Shown here: positions 52,443 through 60,966 of the stretch, piece by piece
Position numbering within the stretch: position 1 is the first letter of the stretch
Layout of the letters: every line of letters starts with the position of its first letter
NCBI RefSeq assembly: GCF_036880965.1
Contig: NZ_JBAJMV010000001.1
Span: 868,001 to 932,000 of the forward strand
DNA: 64,000 bases
Direction: 5' to 3'
Source of the DNA: JAUASW01 sp036880965
GTDB lineage: Bacteria; Pseudomonadota; Gammaproteobacteria; Burkholderiales; Burkholderiaceae_C
Translations under genes and position numbers: made by a program
The notes under the pieces: generated by a model
The model's database searches: none
What the model was told of the DNA's origin: nothing
Seen by the model: the letters and a program-made list of their open reading frames with translations, nothing else

Positions 52443-53438
52443 TCAGCGGATATCGCCGAACTTGCGCAGCGCCTTGACTGCGCCCTCACCCATGGCCGCG
52501 CCGAAACGCTTGGCCAGGCGTTCGGCCACGTTGTCGTGCGGCGTGTAGTCGATCACCTCTTCGGCCTTGATCACTTCCCGCGCGACAAAGTCCAGGCTGC
52601 CGAACTGGTCGGCCAGGCCCATCTTGATCGCCTGCTCGCCGTTCCAGAACAGGCCGGAGAAGGTCTCCGGCGTTTCCTTCAGGCGCTTGCCGCGGCCTTC
52701 CTTGACGACAGCAATGAACTGGGCGTGGATCTGGTCCAGCATCGCTTGCGCATAGGCGCGCTGCGGGGCTGACATGGGCGTGAACGGGTCCAGCATGCCC
52801 TTGTTGCTGCCCGCGGTCAGCAGGCGGCGCTCGACGCCGAGCTTTTCCATCAGGCCGGTGTAGCCAAAACCATCCATCAAGACGCCGATCGAGCCGACGA
52901 TGGAAGCCTTGTCCACATAGATCTCGTCGGCGGCAGCGGCAATGTAGTAGGCACCGGAGGCACAGATTTCCTCGACCACCGCATAGACCTTCTTGTGGTG
53001 AATGGCCTTCAGTCGCTGGATCTCGTCATAGACGATGCCGGCCTGTACCGGGCTGCCGCCGGGCGAATTGATGCGCAGCACCACGGCCTGTGTGCCCTCG
53101 TCCTCGAAGGCATTCTTCAAGGCCGAGATCATCAGCTCGGCACTGGCATCTGAATCGACCGCAATTTCGCCGCGCAGCTCGATCAAGGCGGTGTGCGGCG
53201 TGTTCGGTGCACTGCCATGGTGACGCTGCGAGAAGAACAAGACCCAGGCCAAGGTGAAGAAGAAGGCCAGCCAAAGCAGCCGGAAGAACACGCGCCAGCG
53301 GCGCTCGCTGCGGCGGTCCGCCAGATAGCTCTGCGCGAACTGGGCCAGCAACTGTTCGTAGCCGGCAGCGCGCTCCGGTGCTGAAGATGAAGATGCCGGC
53401 TTCGGATCGGGAAAAGGCTGGGGCAGGTCGTCGTTCAT
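52443..53438 (-). CDS. sppA: Signal peptide peptidase SppA-type S49 protease
   Basis: 331 residues. Cytoplasmic N-terminus, one membrane helix (about 55-74, FFRLLWLAFFFTLAWVLFF), then a periplasmic S49 domain with the Ser-Lys dyad: nucleophile in EEICASGAYYIAAAADEI and the lysine in VDKASIVGSIGVL. INSPGGSPVQAG is the substrate loop. It degrades cleaved signal peptides or membrane protein fragments. First residue taken as ATG 53438. Last gene of the rluC-HAD-Rieske-sppA run. Confidence 0.95.
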   Translation of the reverse strand: MNDDLPQPFPDPKPASSSSAPERAAGYEQLLAQFAQSYLADRRSERRWRVFFRLLWLAFFFTLAWVLFFSQRHHGSAPNTPHTALIELRGEIAVDSDASAELMISALKNAFEDEGTQAVVLRINSPGGSPVQAGIVYDEIQRLKAIHHKKVYAVVEEICASGAYYIAAAADEIYVDKASIVGSIGVLMDGFGYTGLMEKLGVERRLLTAGSNKGMLDPFTPMSAPQRAYAQAMLDQIHAQFIAVVKEGRGKRLKETPETFSGLFWNGEQAIKMGLADQFGSLDFVAREVIKAEEVIDYTPHDNVAERLAKRFGAAMGEGAVKALRKFGDIR

Positions 53439-53452
53439 TTCAGGGCGCTCAA

Positions 53453-53845
53453 TCAATCTTCAAAAGCCGGCTTGGTATCGCGGGAAGGATACCAATACAC
53501 GTGGCCTTCCTTCTCGGCCACATCGATCTTGGTCAGGCCCATGCGGCCGCACATGCCGGTGACACAACTGCCGGTCAGCGGGTCGTACACCGCGCCGTGG
53601 ATGGAGCACATGATGTACTCCTTGTCAGCGTCGAGAAACTCGCCCTCCTGCCAGTCCATCTCGGTGGGCACATGGGCGCAGCGGTTCAGGTAGGCCACCA
53701 CCTGGCCTTCGAAGCGCAGCGCAAAGGCGCGCGCCGGCTGGCTGTATTGCAGGACGTCGAAGCTGTGGGCGCGGCCGCGCTCTTCCAGCTCATTGGACGC
53801 ACACAGGGGCTGGCCAAGCGGCTTGTTGTCTTGTTCTTCAGGCAT
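53453..53845 (-). CDS. Rieske [2Fe-2S] protein
   Basis: 130 residues, a single Rieske domain. Cluster ligands Cys56-Ala-His58 and Cys80-Ser-Ile-His83, separated as in ferredoxin-type Rieske proteins; the sequence ends EGHVYWYPSRDTKPAFED. No oxygenase subunit nearby. Electron partner unknown. The start overlaps the end of the HAD gene by 8 bp, and sppA starts 15 bp beyond its stop, so it belongs to one operon. Confidence 0.92.
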   Translation of the reverse strand: MPEEQDNKPLGQPLCASNELEERGRAHSFDVLQYSQPARAFALRFEGQVVAYLNRCAHVPTEMDWQEGEFLDADKEYIMCSIHGAVYDPLTGSCVTGMCGRMGLTKIDVAEKEGHVYWYPSRDTKPAFED

Positions 53846-54503
53846 GGTCGAGCAGCCAGCGCTGCAATTCGGGAACGGAGTGGCAAATATGCAGCGCGCC
53901 GAATGCCGTGAGTTCGGCGGGGTCATGCGCGCCATAGCCAACGCCCAGGCTGGCGGTGCCGGCATTGAGGGCGAGTTGCAGGTCGTGGCTGGTATCGCCG
54001 ATCATCAAGGTGCGCTCCGGCTCGGTGCCAAATTCGCGCATCAACTGCAAGAGCATGGTCGGGTCGGGCTTGCCGGCGGTTTCGTCGGCGGTGCGGGTGC
54101 CGTCGAACAAGCCCTGCAGGTCGGGTGCTTGCAGCACCCGGTCCAGGCCCTTGCGGCTCTTGCCCGTGGCAACGGCCAGCCAGTGGTGGCGGGCCTTGAG
54201 CTCGCGCAGCATCTCCAGTGCGCCTTCAAACAGGCTCAGTTGGTCTTCAGCGGCAAAGAAGTGGCGGCGAAAGGCCTGGCCCAGTTCGGGATAGCGCTCG
54301 CGGGGCAGGGTCGGCATCGCATGCGCCAGGGCCTGGTAGAGGTCCAGGCCGATCACGTAGCTGGCCTGCTCGTCGCTGGGCACGGGCAGGCCAAGGTCTG
54401 AAGCGGCAGCTTGGATGCATTGGCCGATCAGCGCCGTAGAGTCGTAAAGCGTGCCGTCCCAATCAAAGACGATCAGATCGAAACGCTGCGGCCGGCGGCT
54501 CAT
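53838..54503 (-). CDS. gph: HAD-IA hydrolase, phosphoglycolate phosphatase-like
   Basis: 221 residues. HAD motif I DWDGTLYDS near the N-terminus, motif II in VATGKSRKGL, motif III lysine in AGKPDPTM and motif IV IGDTSHDLQLALNAG. This protein occupies the conserved position between rluC and sppA in betaproteobacteria. Phosphoglycolate as substrate is a family-level guess. The start overlaps the rluC stop (ATGA). Confidence 0.92.
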   Translation of the reverse strand: MSRRPQRFDLIVFDWDGTLYDSTALIGQCIQAAASDLGLPVPSDEQASYVIGLDLYQALAHAMPTLPRERYPELGQAFRRHFFAAEDQLSLFEGALEMLRELKARHHWLAVATGKSRKGLDRVLQAPDLQGLFDGTRTADETAGKPDPTMLLQLMREFGTEPERTLMIGDTSHDLQLALNAGTASLGVGYGAHDPAELTAFGALHICHSVPELQRWLLDHA

Positions 54504-55573
54504 GGACGCAGCGCCTTCACCAGGTCGGCACAGTCTTGCGGCAGCTCGGCCAGCAACTCCAGCGTCTCGCCGCTGGCCGGATGGGTGAACTGCAGGCGCT
54601 TGGCATGCAGAAACATGCGGTCGAACTTCAAGGCACCACGGGCCATCGCCCGGTTGGCTTCAAAGTCGCCATACTTGGGATCGCCAACAATGGGGTGGCC
54701 GGCGTGCGCCAGGTGCACCCGGATCTGGTGCGTGCGGCCGGTCTTGATCGTCACATCCAGCAGGCTGAAGCCCCTGAGTTTCTGCGCAACCCGCACCAGG
54801 CTGATCGAACGCTTGGCCTGATCGGCCTGCGGATCGTGCGAGTTCTCGACCACCCGCACCCAGCGCTCACCATCGCTGCCGGTGAACTTCAGCAGCGCAA
54901 CGTCGATGACCTTCTTGTTCTCGGCCCAGTCGCCGATCACCAGGGCCGCATAGGTCTTGCCGGTTTCGCGCTCGCGGAACTGGTCTTGCAGGGCGGTGAG
55001 CGCGCTGCGCTTCTTGGCGATCAGCAAGAGGCCCGAGGTTTCCTTGTCGAGACGGTGCACCAGTTCGAGGAACTTGGCCGTCGGACGGGCCTGACGCAAT
55101 TGCTCGATCACGCCGAAGCTCACACCCGAGCCGCCGTGCACCGCCACGCCGGCCGGCTTGTTGACGGCGATCAGGTGATCGTCCTCGAAGACGACGGGAA
55201 ATTCCTTGGCCGGCACGACCGGACCTGCCGCTTTTTCAGGCAGACGAACTGGCGGTACGCGGACTTCGTCACCGATCTCAAGCCGGGTGTCGGCATGGGC
55301 CCGGCCCTTGTTGACCCGCACCTCGCCGGCCCGGATCACCCGGTAGACGTGAGTCTTGGGCACACCCTTGAGTTCCCTCAGGAGGAAATTGTCCAGGCGC
55401 TGGCCGGCCGAGCCTTCATCCACGGTCACTCGTCGTACCTGCGGCCGCTCTTGCACCGGGGCCGGTGCGGGAGCCAGTATCGGTTTGGGCTTGGCTGTCG
55501 CGGCAAGCAGGGGCTTGGGCTTCTTCGCAGCGGCCGGCCGCTGGGTTTTGGCCCGTATAATGTTGCTCACCAC
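54500..55573 (-). CDS. rluC: 23S rRNA pseudouridine synthase RluC
   Basis: 357 residues. An N-terminal basic/Pro-rich extension (about 1-45) is followed by an S4 RNA-binding domain (AGQRLDNFLLRELKGVPKTHVYRVIRAGEVRVNKGRA) and the RluA-type catalytic domain with the catalytic Asp in LELVHRLDKETSGLLLIAKKR and the closing GRTHQIRVHLAHAGHPIVGDPKYG. The start is one of two tandem GTG codons (55573 or 55570). Divergent from rne, as in most proteobacteria; TAAAAT at plus-strand 55603-55608 (minus-strand reading) could be its -10. Confidence 0.96.
   Translation of the reverse strand: MVSNIIRAKTQRPAAAKKPKPLLAATAKPKPILAPAPAPVQERPQVRRVTVDEGSAGQRLDNFLLRELKGVPKTHVYRVIRAGEVRVNKGRAHADTRLEIGDEVRVPPVRLPEKAAGPVVPAKEFPVVFEDDHLIAVNKPAGVAVHGGSGVSFGVIEQLRQARPTAKFLELVHRLDKETSGLLLIAKKRSALTALQDQFRERETGKTYAALVIGDWAENKKVIDVALLKFTGSDGERWVRVVENSHDPQADQAKRSISLVRVAQKLRGFSLLDVTIKTGRTHQIRVHLAHAGHPIVGDPKYGDFEANRAMARGALKFDRMFLHAKRLQFTHPASGETLELLAELPQDCADLVKALRP
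55556..55561 (+). promoter_or_regulatory. rne: Candidate rne promoter -10 element
   Basis: A perfect TATAAT on the plus strand lies inside the first codons of divergent rluC and would start transcription near 55568. No convincing -35 is at 17 bp (GCCGGC). If used, the rne leader is about 650 nt. Confidence 0.4.
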
Positions 55574-56219
55574 AAGTCCGCTCTAAGTGTTTGATTTATC
55601 AGATTTTACCTGTGCGAACAGTGCGGGAACGCTGAAAGCTGACGGTGGCGACAGGGGAGGAGCGCAAGTTCCGGCCCGGTCAAACAACCCGGTGATGCAA
55701 GGTGCCATCGCGGCATGCGGGCCTGATCCCCAAGTGAGCAGGCGGCGGGCGGCGTAGCACCTGAAGCGCAAGTAGAGAAGAACGAGCCATGCCGACTTTG
55801 CCTATCAAGGGCGGCATCAGACAAAGGTTTTTTTGAGCCAGCAGGCCGGTCGGCTATTTGTCAGACCGCCTGGTGGCAGCGTCCAACAGTCCGCGCCATG
55901 AGCACGAATCCCCTCACCCCCCACCGCCTTCGCGCGCTGCCCCGGCCTGTTGCCGGCGCAGCCCTCGGCCGTGGCCGGGCCGCATCGCCAAGAGCGTTGC
56001 GTCAACGGGACCCTGCTACTGCGCCGTCTGTCGTCACGCACGCGCCAACGCTGCGCTGCTGAAACGAAGCCAAGCTTCGATCAAGCACCAGTCCAGGGCG
56101 ATTCCTTCCTCGGTTCCTCACGAAAGCGCATGCATCGAACAGTCGCCCTGACCGGCATCCGGTCAGGCGACGGCATGCTGCGCGCCAAGCCTTTGCGGCT
56201 GGCGCGCGAGGAGTGATGT
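55574..56219 (+). promoter_or_regulatory. rne: Long rne 5' leader with paired hairpins
   Basis: 646 bp without a convincing gene: short ORFs on both strands have no ribosome-binding sites and atypical composition. A run of seven T lies near 55827-55833. The last 80 nt hold two strong hairpins, TCGCC(C)TGACCGG-CAT-CCGGTCAGGCGA (56143-56170) and GCGCGCC-AAGCC-TTTGC-GGCT-GGCGCGC (56180-56208). GAGGAG and the rne ATG follow directly. In E. coli the rne 5' leader hairpins mediate autoregulation by RNase E; the same role here is inference. Confidence 0.6.
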
Positions 56220-59200
56220 ATGAAGCGTATGTTGATCAACGCGACGCAGCAGGAAGAGCGGCGTCTTGCGATCGTTGATGGCCAGAAGCTGCTGGACTTC
56301 GAAACCGAAATCGAAGGCCGCGAGCAGCGCAAGGGCAATATCTACAAGGCGGTCGTGACCCGCGTCGAGCCTTCGCTCGAAGCCTGTTTCGTCGACTACG
56401 GCGAAGACCGCCACGGTTTCCTGCCCTTCAAGGAAATCGCCCGTCAGTATTTCCGCGAAGGCGTGGACGTGCGCAGCGCACGCATCCAGGATTGCATCCG
56501 CGAAGGCCAGGAACTTCTGGTCCAGGTCGAGAAGGAAGAACGGGGCAACAAGGGCGCTGCCCTGACGACCTTCGTCTCCCTGGCCGGCCGCTACCTGGTC
56601 TTGATGCCCAACAACCCGCGCGGTGGTGGCGTTTCGCGCCGCATCGAGGGCGAAGACCGCGAAGAGCTAAAGGAAAACCTCGACCAGCTCGAGTATCCGA
56701 AGGGCATGAGCCTGATCGCCCGCACTGCCGGCATCGGCCGTTCCGCTGCCGAGCTGCAGTGGGACCTGAACTACATGTTGAAGCTCTGGACTGCGATCGA
56801 TGACGCATCCAAGGGCGGCAAGGGCGCCTACCTGATCTATCAGGAAAGCTCGCTGGTGATCCGCGCGATCCGCGACTACTTCACCGCCGACATCGGCGAG
56901 ATCCTGATCGACACCGACGACCTGTACGAGCAGGCCAGCCAGTTCATGAACCACGTGATGCCCGACCAGGGCCATCGCGTGAAGCGCTATCGCGACGACG
57001 CGCCGCTGTTCAGCCGCTTCCAGATCGAACACCAGATCGAAACCGCCTTCAGCCGCACGGTCAACCTGCCCTCGGGCGGCGCCATCGTGATCGACCACAC
57101 CGAAGCGCTGGTTTCGGTGGACGTGAACTCGGCCCGCGCCACCCGGGGCGGCGACATCGAGGAAACCGCCACCCGCACCAATCTGGAAGCCGCCGATGAA
57201 ATCGCGCGCCAGATGCGTCTGCGTGACCTGGGCGGCCTGATCGTTGTCGACTTCATCGACATGGAAGAGTCGAAGAACCGCCGCGAAGTCGAACAGCGCC
57301 TGCGCGATGCGCTGCGCCAGGACCGTGCCCGCGTTCAGTTCGCCTCGATCAGCAAGTTCGGCCTGCTCGAACTCTCGCGCCAGCGCCTGCGCCCGGCCCT
57401 CTCCGAAGGCAACCACATCACCTGCCCGCGTTGCAACGGCACCGGCCACATCCGCGACACCGAGTCCAGCGCGCTGCAGATCCTGCGCATGGTTCAGGAA
57501 GAGGCGATGAAGGACAACACGGCTGCCGTGCACGTGCAAGTGCCGGTGGAAGTGACCAGCTTCCTGCTCAACGAGAAGCGCACCGAGATCACCAAGATCG
57601 AGCTGAAGCAGCGCGTCACCGTGCTGCTGGTGCCCAATCGCCATCTCGAAACGCCCAACTACAAGCTGGAGCGCCTGCGCCACGACGACCCGCGTCTGGA
57701 AAACCTGCAGGCCAGCTACACCATGATCGAAGAGTCGACCGATGAGGTCGGCATCACCCGCCGTGGTAGCGACGACAAGGGCAAGAGCAAGCAGGAGCCG
57801 GTGATCAAGGGCATCCTGCCCGAGTCGCCCGCTCCGGTCGCTGTGCCCAAGCCCGAGCCGGTGGCCAAGGCCGCTGCGCCCGTGGCAGTACCGGTGGCGG
57901 CTCCGGCCGCAGGTGGCGGCTTCATGGGCTGGCTGAAGAGCATCTTTGGTGGCGAGCCGGCCCCTGTGGCCGAGCCCGTCAAGGCACCGACCGAAGCCAA
58001 GCCCACGGGCGAGCGCAAGGATGGCAAGCGCGGTGAAGGCCGGGGCGACCGTGGTGGCCGTGGTGGCCGTGGCGGCGAGCGTGGTGAGCGCAGCGAACGC
58101 GGCGGTGAACGTGGTGAAGGCCGCGGCGGCCGTGGCGGTCGTGGCGAAGCCAAGCCGGCGGAAGCGCGCGGCGAAGGTGGCCGCAACGAGGGCCAGCGTG
58201 GCGAGCAGCAGCAACGCGGCCGTCGCAGCGATGCCAACAAGCCAGAAGGCCAGGAAGCGCGCGGCGAACAGCAGCAGCAGCAACAACGTCCGGAGCGCGG
58301 CGAGCGCCAGGAACGTGGTGAGCGTGGTGAGCGCGGTGGTCGTCAGCGTGGTGAACGCGGCGAGCGCAACGAGCGTCCGGTCGAAACCGCAGCACATGCC
58401 GAACTGGCAGCCAAGCCCGAAGCGCTGATCGACCAACCGGCATTTGCCGACACGCAACCTGATGGCATCGAGTCGGCTGCCGGTGAAGCCAGCAGCGAAG
58501 AGCGTCAAGGTCGCCGCCGCCGCCGTCGCGGTGGCCGTGACCGCGGCCAGGAAGCCGGCGATGGCCAGCAAGCTGCCGCCGAAGGCGCGGAAGCACCGAG
58601 CAGCGAAGACAGCACCGCCACTGCAGCCGCAGGCGATGAGCAAGCCGCCGCGGAAGGCGCAGCAGCAGCGCCTGCCGAAGCTGGCGAAGAAGGCCGCGAT
58701 GGCCGTCGCCGCCGCAGCCGTGACCGCTATCGCCGTGAACGCCGTGAAGATGGCTCGACGGTTGAAGGCAATGCAGAAGGTGGCGTACCGGCCCAGCTGG
58801 AGCTGAGCGCAGCACCTGCGCCTCAGAGCCTGGGTGAAGGTGATGACGAAGGCGAAGCGCCGCCGCCGAGCGCGCCGCCGCCAGAGGCACCGCCGCCGGC
58901 CGCACCTCCGCCGGAAGCGCCGCCGCCGGCTCCTCGCGCTGCTGCAGCCGTTGCCGTGGTGGCCCCGCCGCCCGCCGCACCGGTGGTCGAGCGCTTCGAG
59001 CTGCCGATTGACGCGCTGCACGCTGTCGCCGAAGGCGCTGGCCTGCAATGGGTGAATTCGGATGCCGACAAGATCCGCGAAACCCAGGCCGCCATGGCTG
59101 CCGAGCCCAAGGCCGTCCACGTGCCGCGCGAACGGCCGCCCGTGGCCCAGATCGACGAAGGCCCGCTGGTCCTGGTCGAGACCAAGAAGGACCTCAGCCA

Positions 59201-59231
59201 GATCAAGCTGCCCTTCGAAGCACAGGGCTGA
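56220..59231 (+). CDS. rne: Ribonuclease E
   Basis: Endonuclease and scaffold of the RNA degradosome, 1003 residues. The N-terminal catalytic half contains the S1 domain (GNIYKAVVTRVEPSLEACFVDYGEDRHGFLP), the 5' sensor/RNase H region, the catalytic DNase-I-like metal aspartates (SVDVNSARATRGG and LIVVDFIDME) and the zinc-link CPRCNGTG. After about residue 530 the protein is low-complexity: Arg/Gly/Glu repeats (RGDRGGRGGRGGERGER and similar), Gln runs, Arg-rich patches (RRRRRRGGRDRG), then an Ala/Pro-rich tract of repeated APPPEAPPPA units, and a short conserved C-terminus ending TKKDLSQIKLPFEAQG. GAGGAG is 6 nt before ATG 56220. Confidence 0.97.
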   Translation: MKRMLINATQQEERRLAIVDGQKLLDFETEIEGREQRKGNIYKAVVTRVEPSLEACFVDYGEDRHGFLPFKEIARQYFREGVDVRSARIQDCIREGQELLVQVEKEERGNKGAALTTFVSLAGRYLVLMPNNPRGGGVSRRIEGEDREELKENLDQLEYPKGMSLIARTAGIGRSAAELQWDLNYMLKLWTAIDDASKGGKGAYLIYQESSLVIRAIRDYFTADIGEILIDTDDLYEQASQFMNHVMPDQGHRVKRYRDDAPLFSRFQIEHQIETAFSRTVNLPSGGAIVIDHTEALVSVDVNSARATRGGDIEETATRTNLEAADEIARQMRLRDLGGLIVVDFIDMEESKNRREVEQRLRDALRQDRARVQFASISKFGLLELSRQRLRPALSEGNHITCPRCNGTGHIRDTESSALQILRMVQEEAMKDNTAAVHVQVPVEVTSFLLNEKRTEITKIELKQRVTVLLVPNRHLETPNYKLERLRHDDPRLENLQASYTMIEESTDEVGITRRGSDDKGKSKQEPVIKGILPESPAPVAVPKPEPVAKAAAPVAVPVAAPAAGGGFMGWLKSIFGGEPAPVAEPVKAPTEAKPTGERKDGKRGEGRGDRGGRGGRGGERGERSERGGERGEGRGGRGGRGEAKPAEARGEGGRNEGQRGEQQQRGRRSDANKPEGQEARGEQQQQQQRPERGERQERGERGERGGRQRGERGERNERPVETAAHAELAAKPEALIDQPAFADTQPDGIESAAGEASSEERQGRRRRRRGGRDRGQEAGDGQQAAAEGAEAPSSEDSTATAAAGDEQAAAEGAAAAPAEAGEEGRDGRRRRSRDRYRRERREDGSTVEGNAEGGVPAQLELSAAPAPQSLGEGDDEGEAPPPSAPPPEAPPPAAPPPEAPPPAPRAAAAVAVVAPPPAAPVVERFELPIDALHAVAEGAGLQWVNSDADKIRETQAAMAAEPKAVHVPRERPPVAQIDEGPLVLVETKKDLSQIKLPFEAQG

Positions 59232-59248
59232 TCAAGCCCGAGCGAATC

Positions 59249-59283
59249 ACGCCGCCGAGCTCACCGCCCGGCGGCGTTTCTAC
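59249..59283 (+). terminator. Intrinsic terminator after rne
   Basis: 9-bp stem ACGCCGCCG / CGGCGGCGT with an 11-nt loop, then TTCTACTT. The T-tract is short, so termination may be partial; the transporter gene starts 36 bp further on. Confidence 0.6.
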
Positions 59284-59318
59284 TTGAAGACCTACAACAC
59301 CATCAAGAGAGACAAGCC

Positions 59319-60872
59319 GTGACGACCATCGCCAATCAGCAGCCCGCCAGCGCGGCCGCGCCCAAGATGCCGCCGCAGATCCCTTACATCATCGGCAACG
59401 AAGGATGTGAGCGCTTCAGCTTCTACGGCATGCGCAACATCCTGACCGTGTTCCTGATGACCAGCCTCTTGCTGTCGATTCCGGAACCGCTGCGCAAGGG
59501 CGAAGCCAAGGATGTGTTCCACACCTTCGTCATCGGCGTCTACTTCTTCCCGCTGCTGGGCGGCTGGCTGGCCGACCGTTTCTTCGGCAAGTACAACACC
59601 ATCTTCTGGCTCAGCCTCTTGTACTGCGTGGGCCATGCCTTCCTGGCGGTGTTCGAGGACAACCTGAAGGGCTTCTACGCCGGCCTGTTCCTGATCGCAC
59701 TGGGCTCGGGCGGCATCAAGCCGCTGGTCAGCAGTTTCGTGGGCGACCAGTTCGACCAGAGCAATCGCTCGCTGGCACAAAAGGTCTTCGACGGCTTCTA
59801 CTGGATCATCAACTTCGGCTCCTTCTTCGCCTCGCTGCTGATGCCGATCTTCCTGAAGGAGTTCGGCGCCAGCGTGGCCTTCGGCATTCCGGGCGTGTTC
59901 ATGTTCATCGCCACGATGATCTTCTGGGCCGGCCGCAAGAAATACATCCACGTAAAGCCAACGGCACATGAAGACCCGAACAGCTTCCTGAAGGTCGTGC
60001 GCACCGCCTTGTCGCAAGGCGCTGCTGGCCAGGGCGTGGCGCTTGCCGGCGTGGCACTTGCCATCGTCGGTCTGTGCTTCTACAAGGACATCGGCATCGT
60101 TGCCGCGCTGTGTTCAGCCCTGGTGCTGGTGATGGGCTTCGGCGGTGCCGGCGCCTGGATGCAGCTGGACCGCGCCGTGCCCAAGCATGGTGCCGCCGCT
60201 GTCGAGGCCGTGCGCACCGTGCTGCGCCTCCTGGTGCTGTTCGCGCTGGTGACGCCGTTCTGGTCGCTGTTCGACCAGAAGGCTTCGACCTGGATCCTGC
60301 AGGCCGACCAGATGGCCAAGCCGGAATGGTTCCAGAGCTCGATGATGCAGGCGCTGAACCCGGCGCTGGTGATGATCCTGATCCCGTTCAACAACATGGT
60401 GCTCTATCCGATGCTGAATCGCATGGGGCTAAAGATCACCGCGCTGCGCCGCATGGGCGCTGGCATTGCCTTCTCGGGCCTGGCCTGGGTCGTGGTGGGC
60501 GGCACGCAGCTCTGGATCGACGATGGCCACAGCATGTCCATCCTCTGGCAGATCGCTCCGTACGCCCTGCTGACCTTCGGCGAAGTGCTGGTCTCGGCCA
60601 CCGGCCTCGAGTTCGCCTACAGCCAGGCGCCGCTCGCCATGAAGGGCGTGATCACGAGCTTCTGGAACCTCTCGGTCACCATCGGCAACCTGTGGGTGCT
60701 GCTGGCCAACTCGAGTGTCAAGGGCGAGGCGGTGACCAGCTACATCAAAAGCACCGGCACCAGCGTGACCGCCTTCCAGATGTTCTTCTTCGCCGGCTTC
60801 GCACTGGTGGCGGCAGCGCTGTTCGGCCTGTACGCGCGTCGCTATCCGATGCAGGACAACTACCGCAAGTAA
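59319..60872 (+). CDS. POT-family proton-dependent oligopeptide transporter
   Basis: 517 residues, about 12-14 membrane helices. The POT signature E-x-x-E-R-F appears as NEGCERFSFYGMRNIL in helix 1. GLFLIALGSGGIKPLVSSFVGDQF and FYWIINFGSFFASLLMP are the PTR2 family motifs, and FWSLFDQKASTW the helix-7 motif. It imports di/tripeptides with protons. The start is GTG 59319 with AAGAGAG upstream. It is followed by a strong terminator. Confidence 0.94.
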   Translation: MTTIANQQPASAAAPKMPPQIPYIIGNEGCERFSFYGMRNILTVFLMTSLLLSIPEPLRKGEAKDVFHTFVIGVYFFPLLGGWLADRFFGKYNTIFWLSLLYCVGHAFLAVFEDNLKGFYAGLFLIALGSGGIKPLVSSFVGDQFDQSNRSLAQKVFDGFYWIINFGSFFASLLMPIFLKEFGASVAFGIPGVFMFIATMIFWAGRKKYIHVKPTAHEDPNSFLKVVRTALSQGAAGQGVALAGVALAIVGLCFYKDIGIVAALCSALVLVMGFGGAGAWMQLDRAVPKHGAAAVEAVRTVLRLLVLFALVTPFWSLFDQKASTWILQADQMAKPEWFQSSMMQALNPALVMILIPFNNMVLYPMLNRMGLKITALRRMGAGIAFSGLAWVVVGGTQLWIDDGHSMSILWQIAPYALLTFGEVLVSATGLEFAYSQAPLAMKGVITSFWNLSVTIGNLWVLLANSSVKGEAVTSYIKSTGTSVTAFQMFFFAGFALVAAALFGLYARRYPMQDNYRK

Positions 60873-60900
60873 GGCCGCGTTTCCAAGCGCACTTATGATG

Positions 60901-60941
60901 CGCCCGGGCTGCCGCAACGTACGGCGGCCCGGGCTTTTTAT
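60901..60941 (+). terminator. Strong intrinsic terminator after the peptide transporter
   Basis: Long GC-rich stem GCCCGGGCTGCCGC / GGCGGCCCGGGC (one bulge), followed by TTTTTATT, 29 bp after the transporter stop. Confidence 0.9.
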
Positions 60942-60966
60942 TGCTTATCGATCAGGGAGAGATTCC

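Noticed and set aside
55606..56216. Short ORFs on both strands in the rluC-rne interval
   Set aside because: Overlapping each other, no ribosome-binding sites, Arg/Pro/Ser-rich compositions; the interval is better explained as the rne leader.
56667..59120. Very long open frame antisense to rne (over 800 codons)
   Set aside because: Shadow of GC-rich codon bias opposite rne; its translation is low-complexity His/Gly/Arg/Ala without domain motifs. Similar antisense frames opposite nadE, hppA, pheT, thrS, tex and hmuUV were dropped for the same reason.
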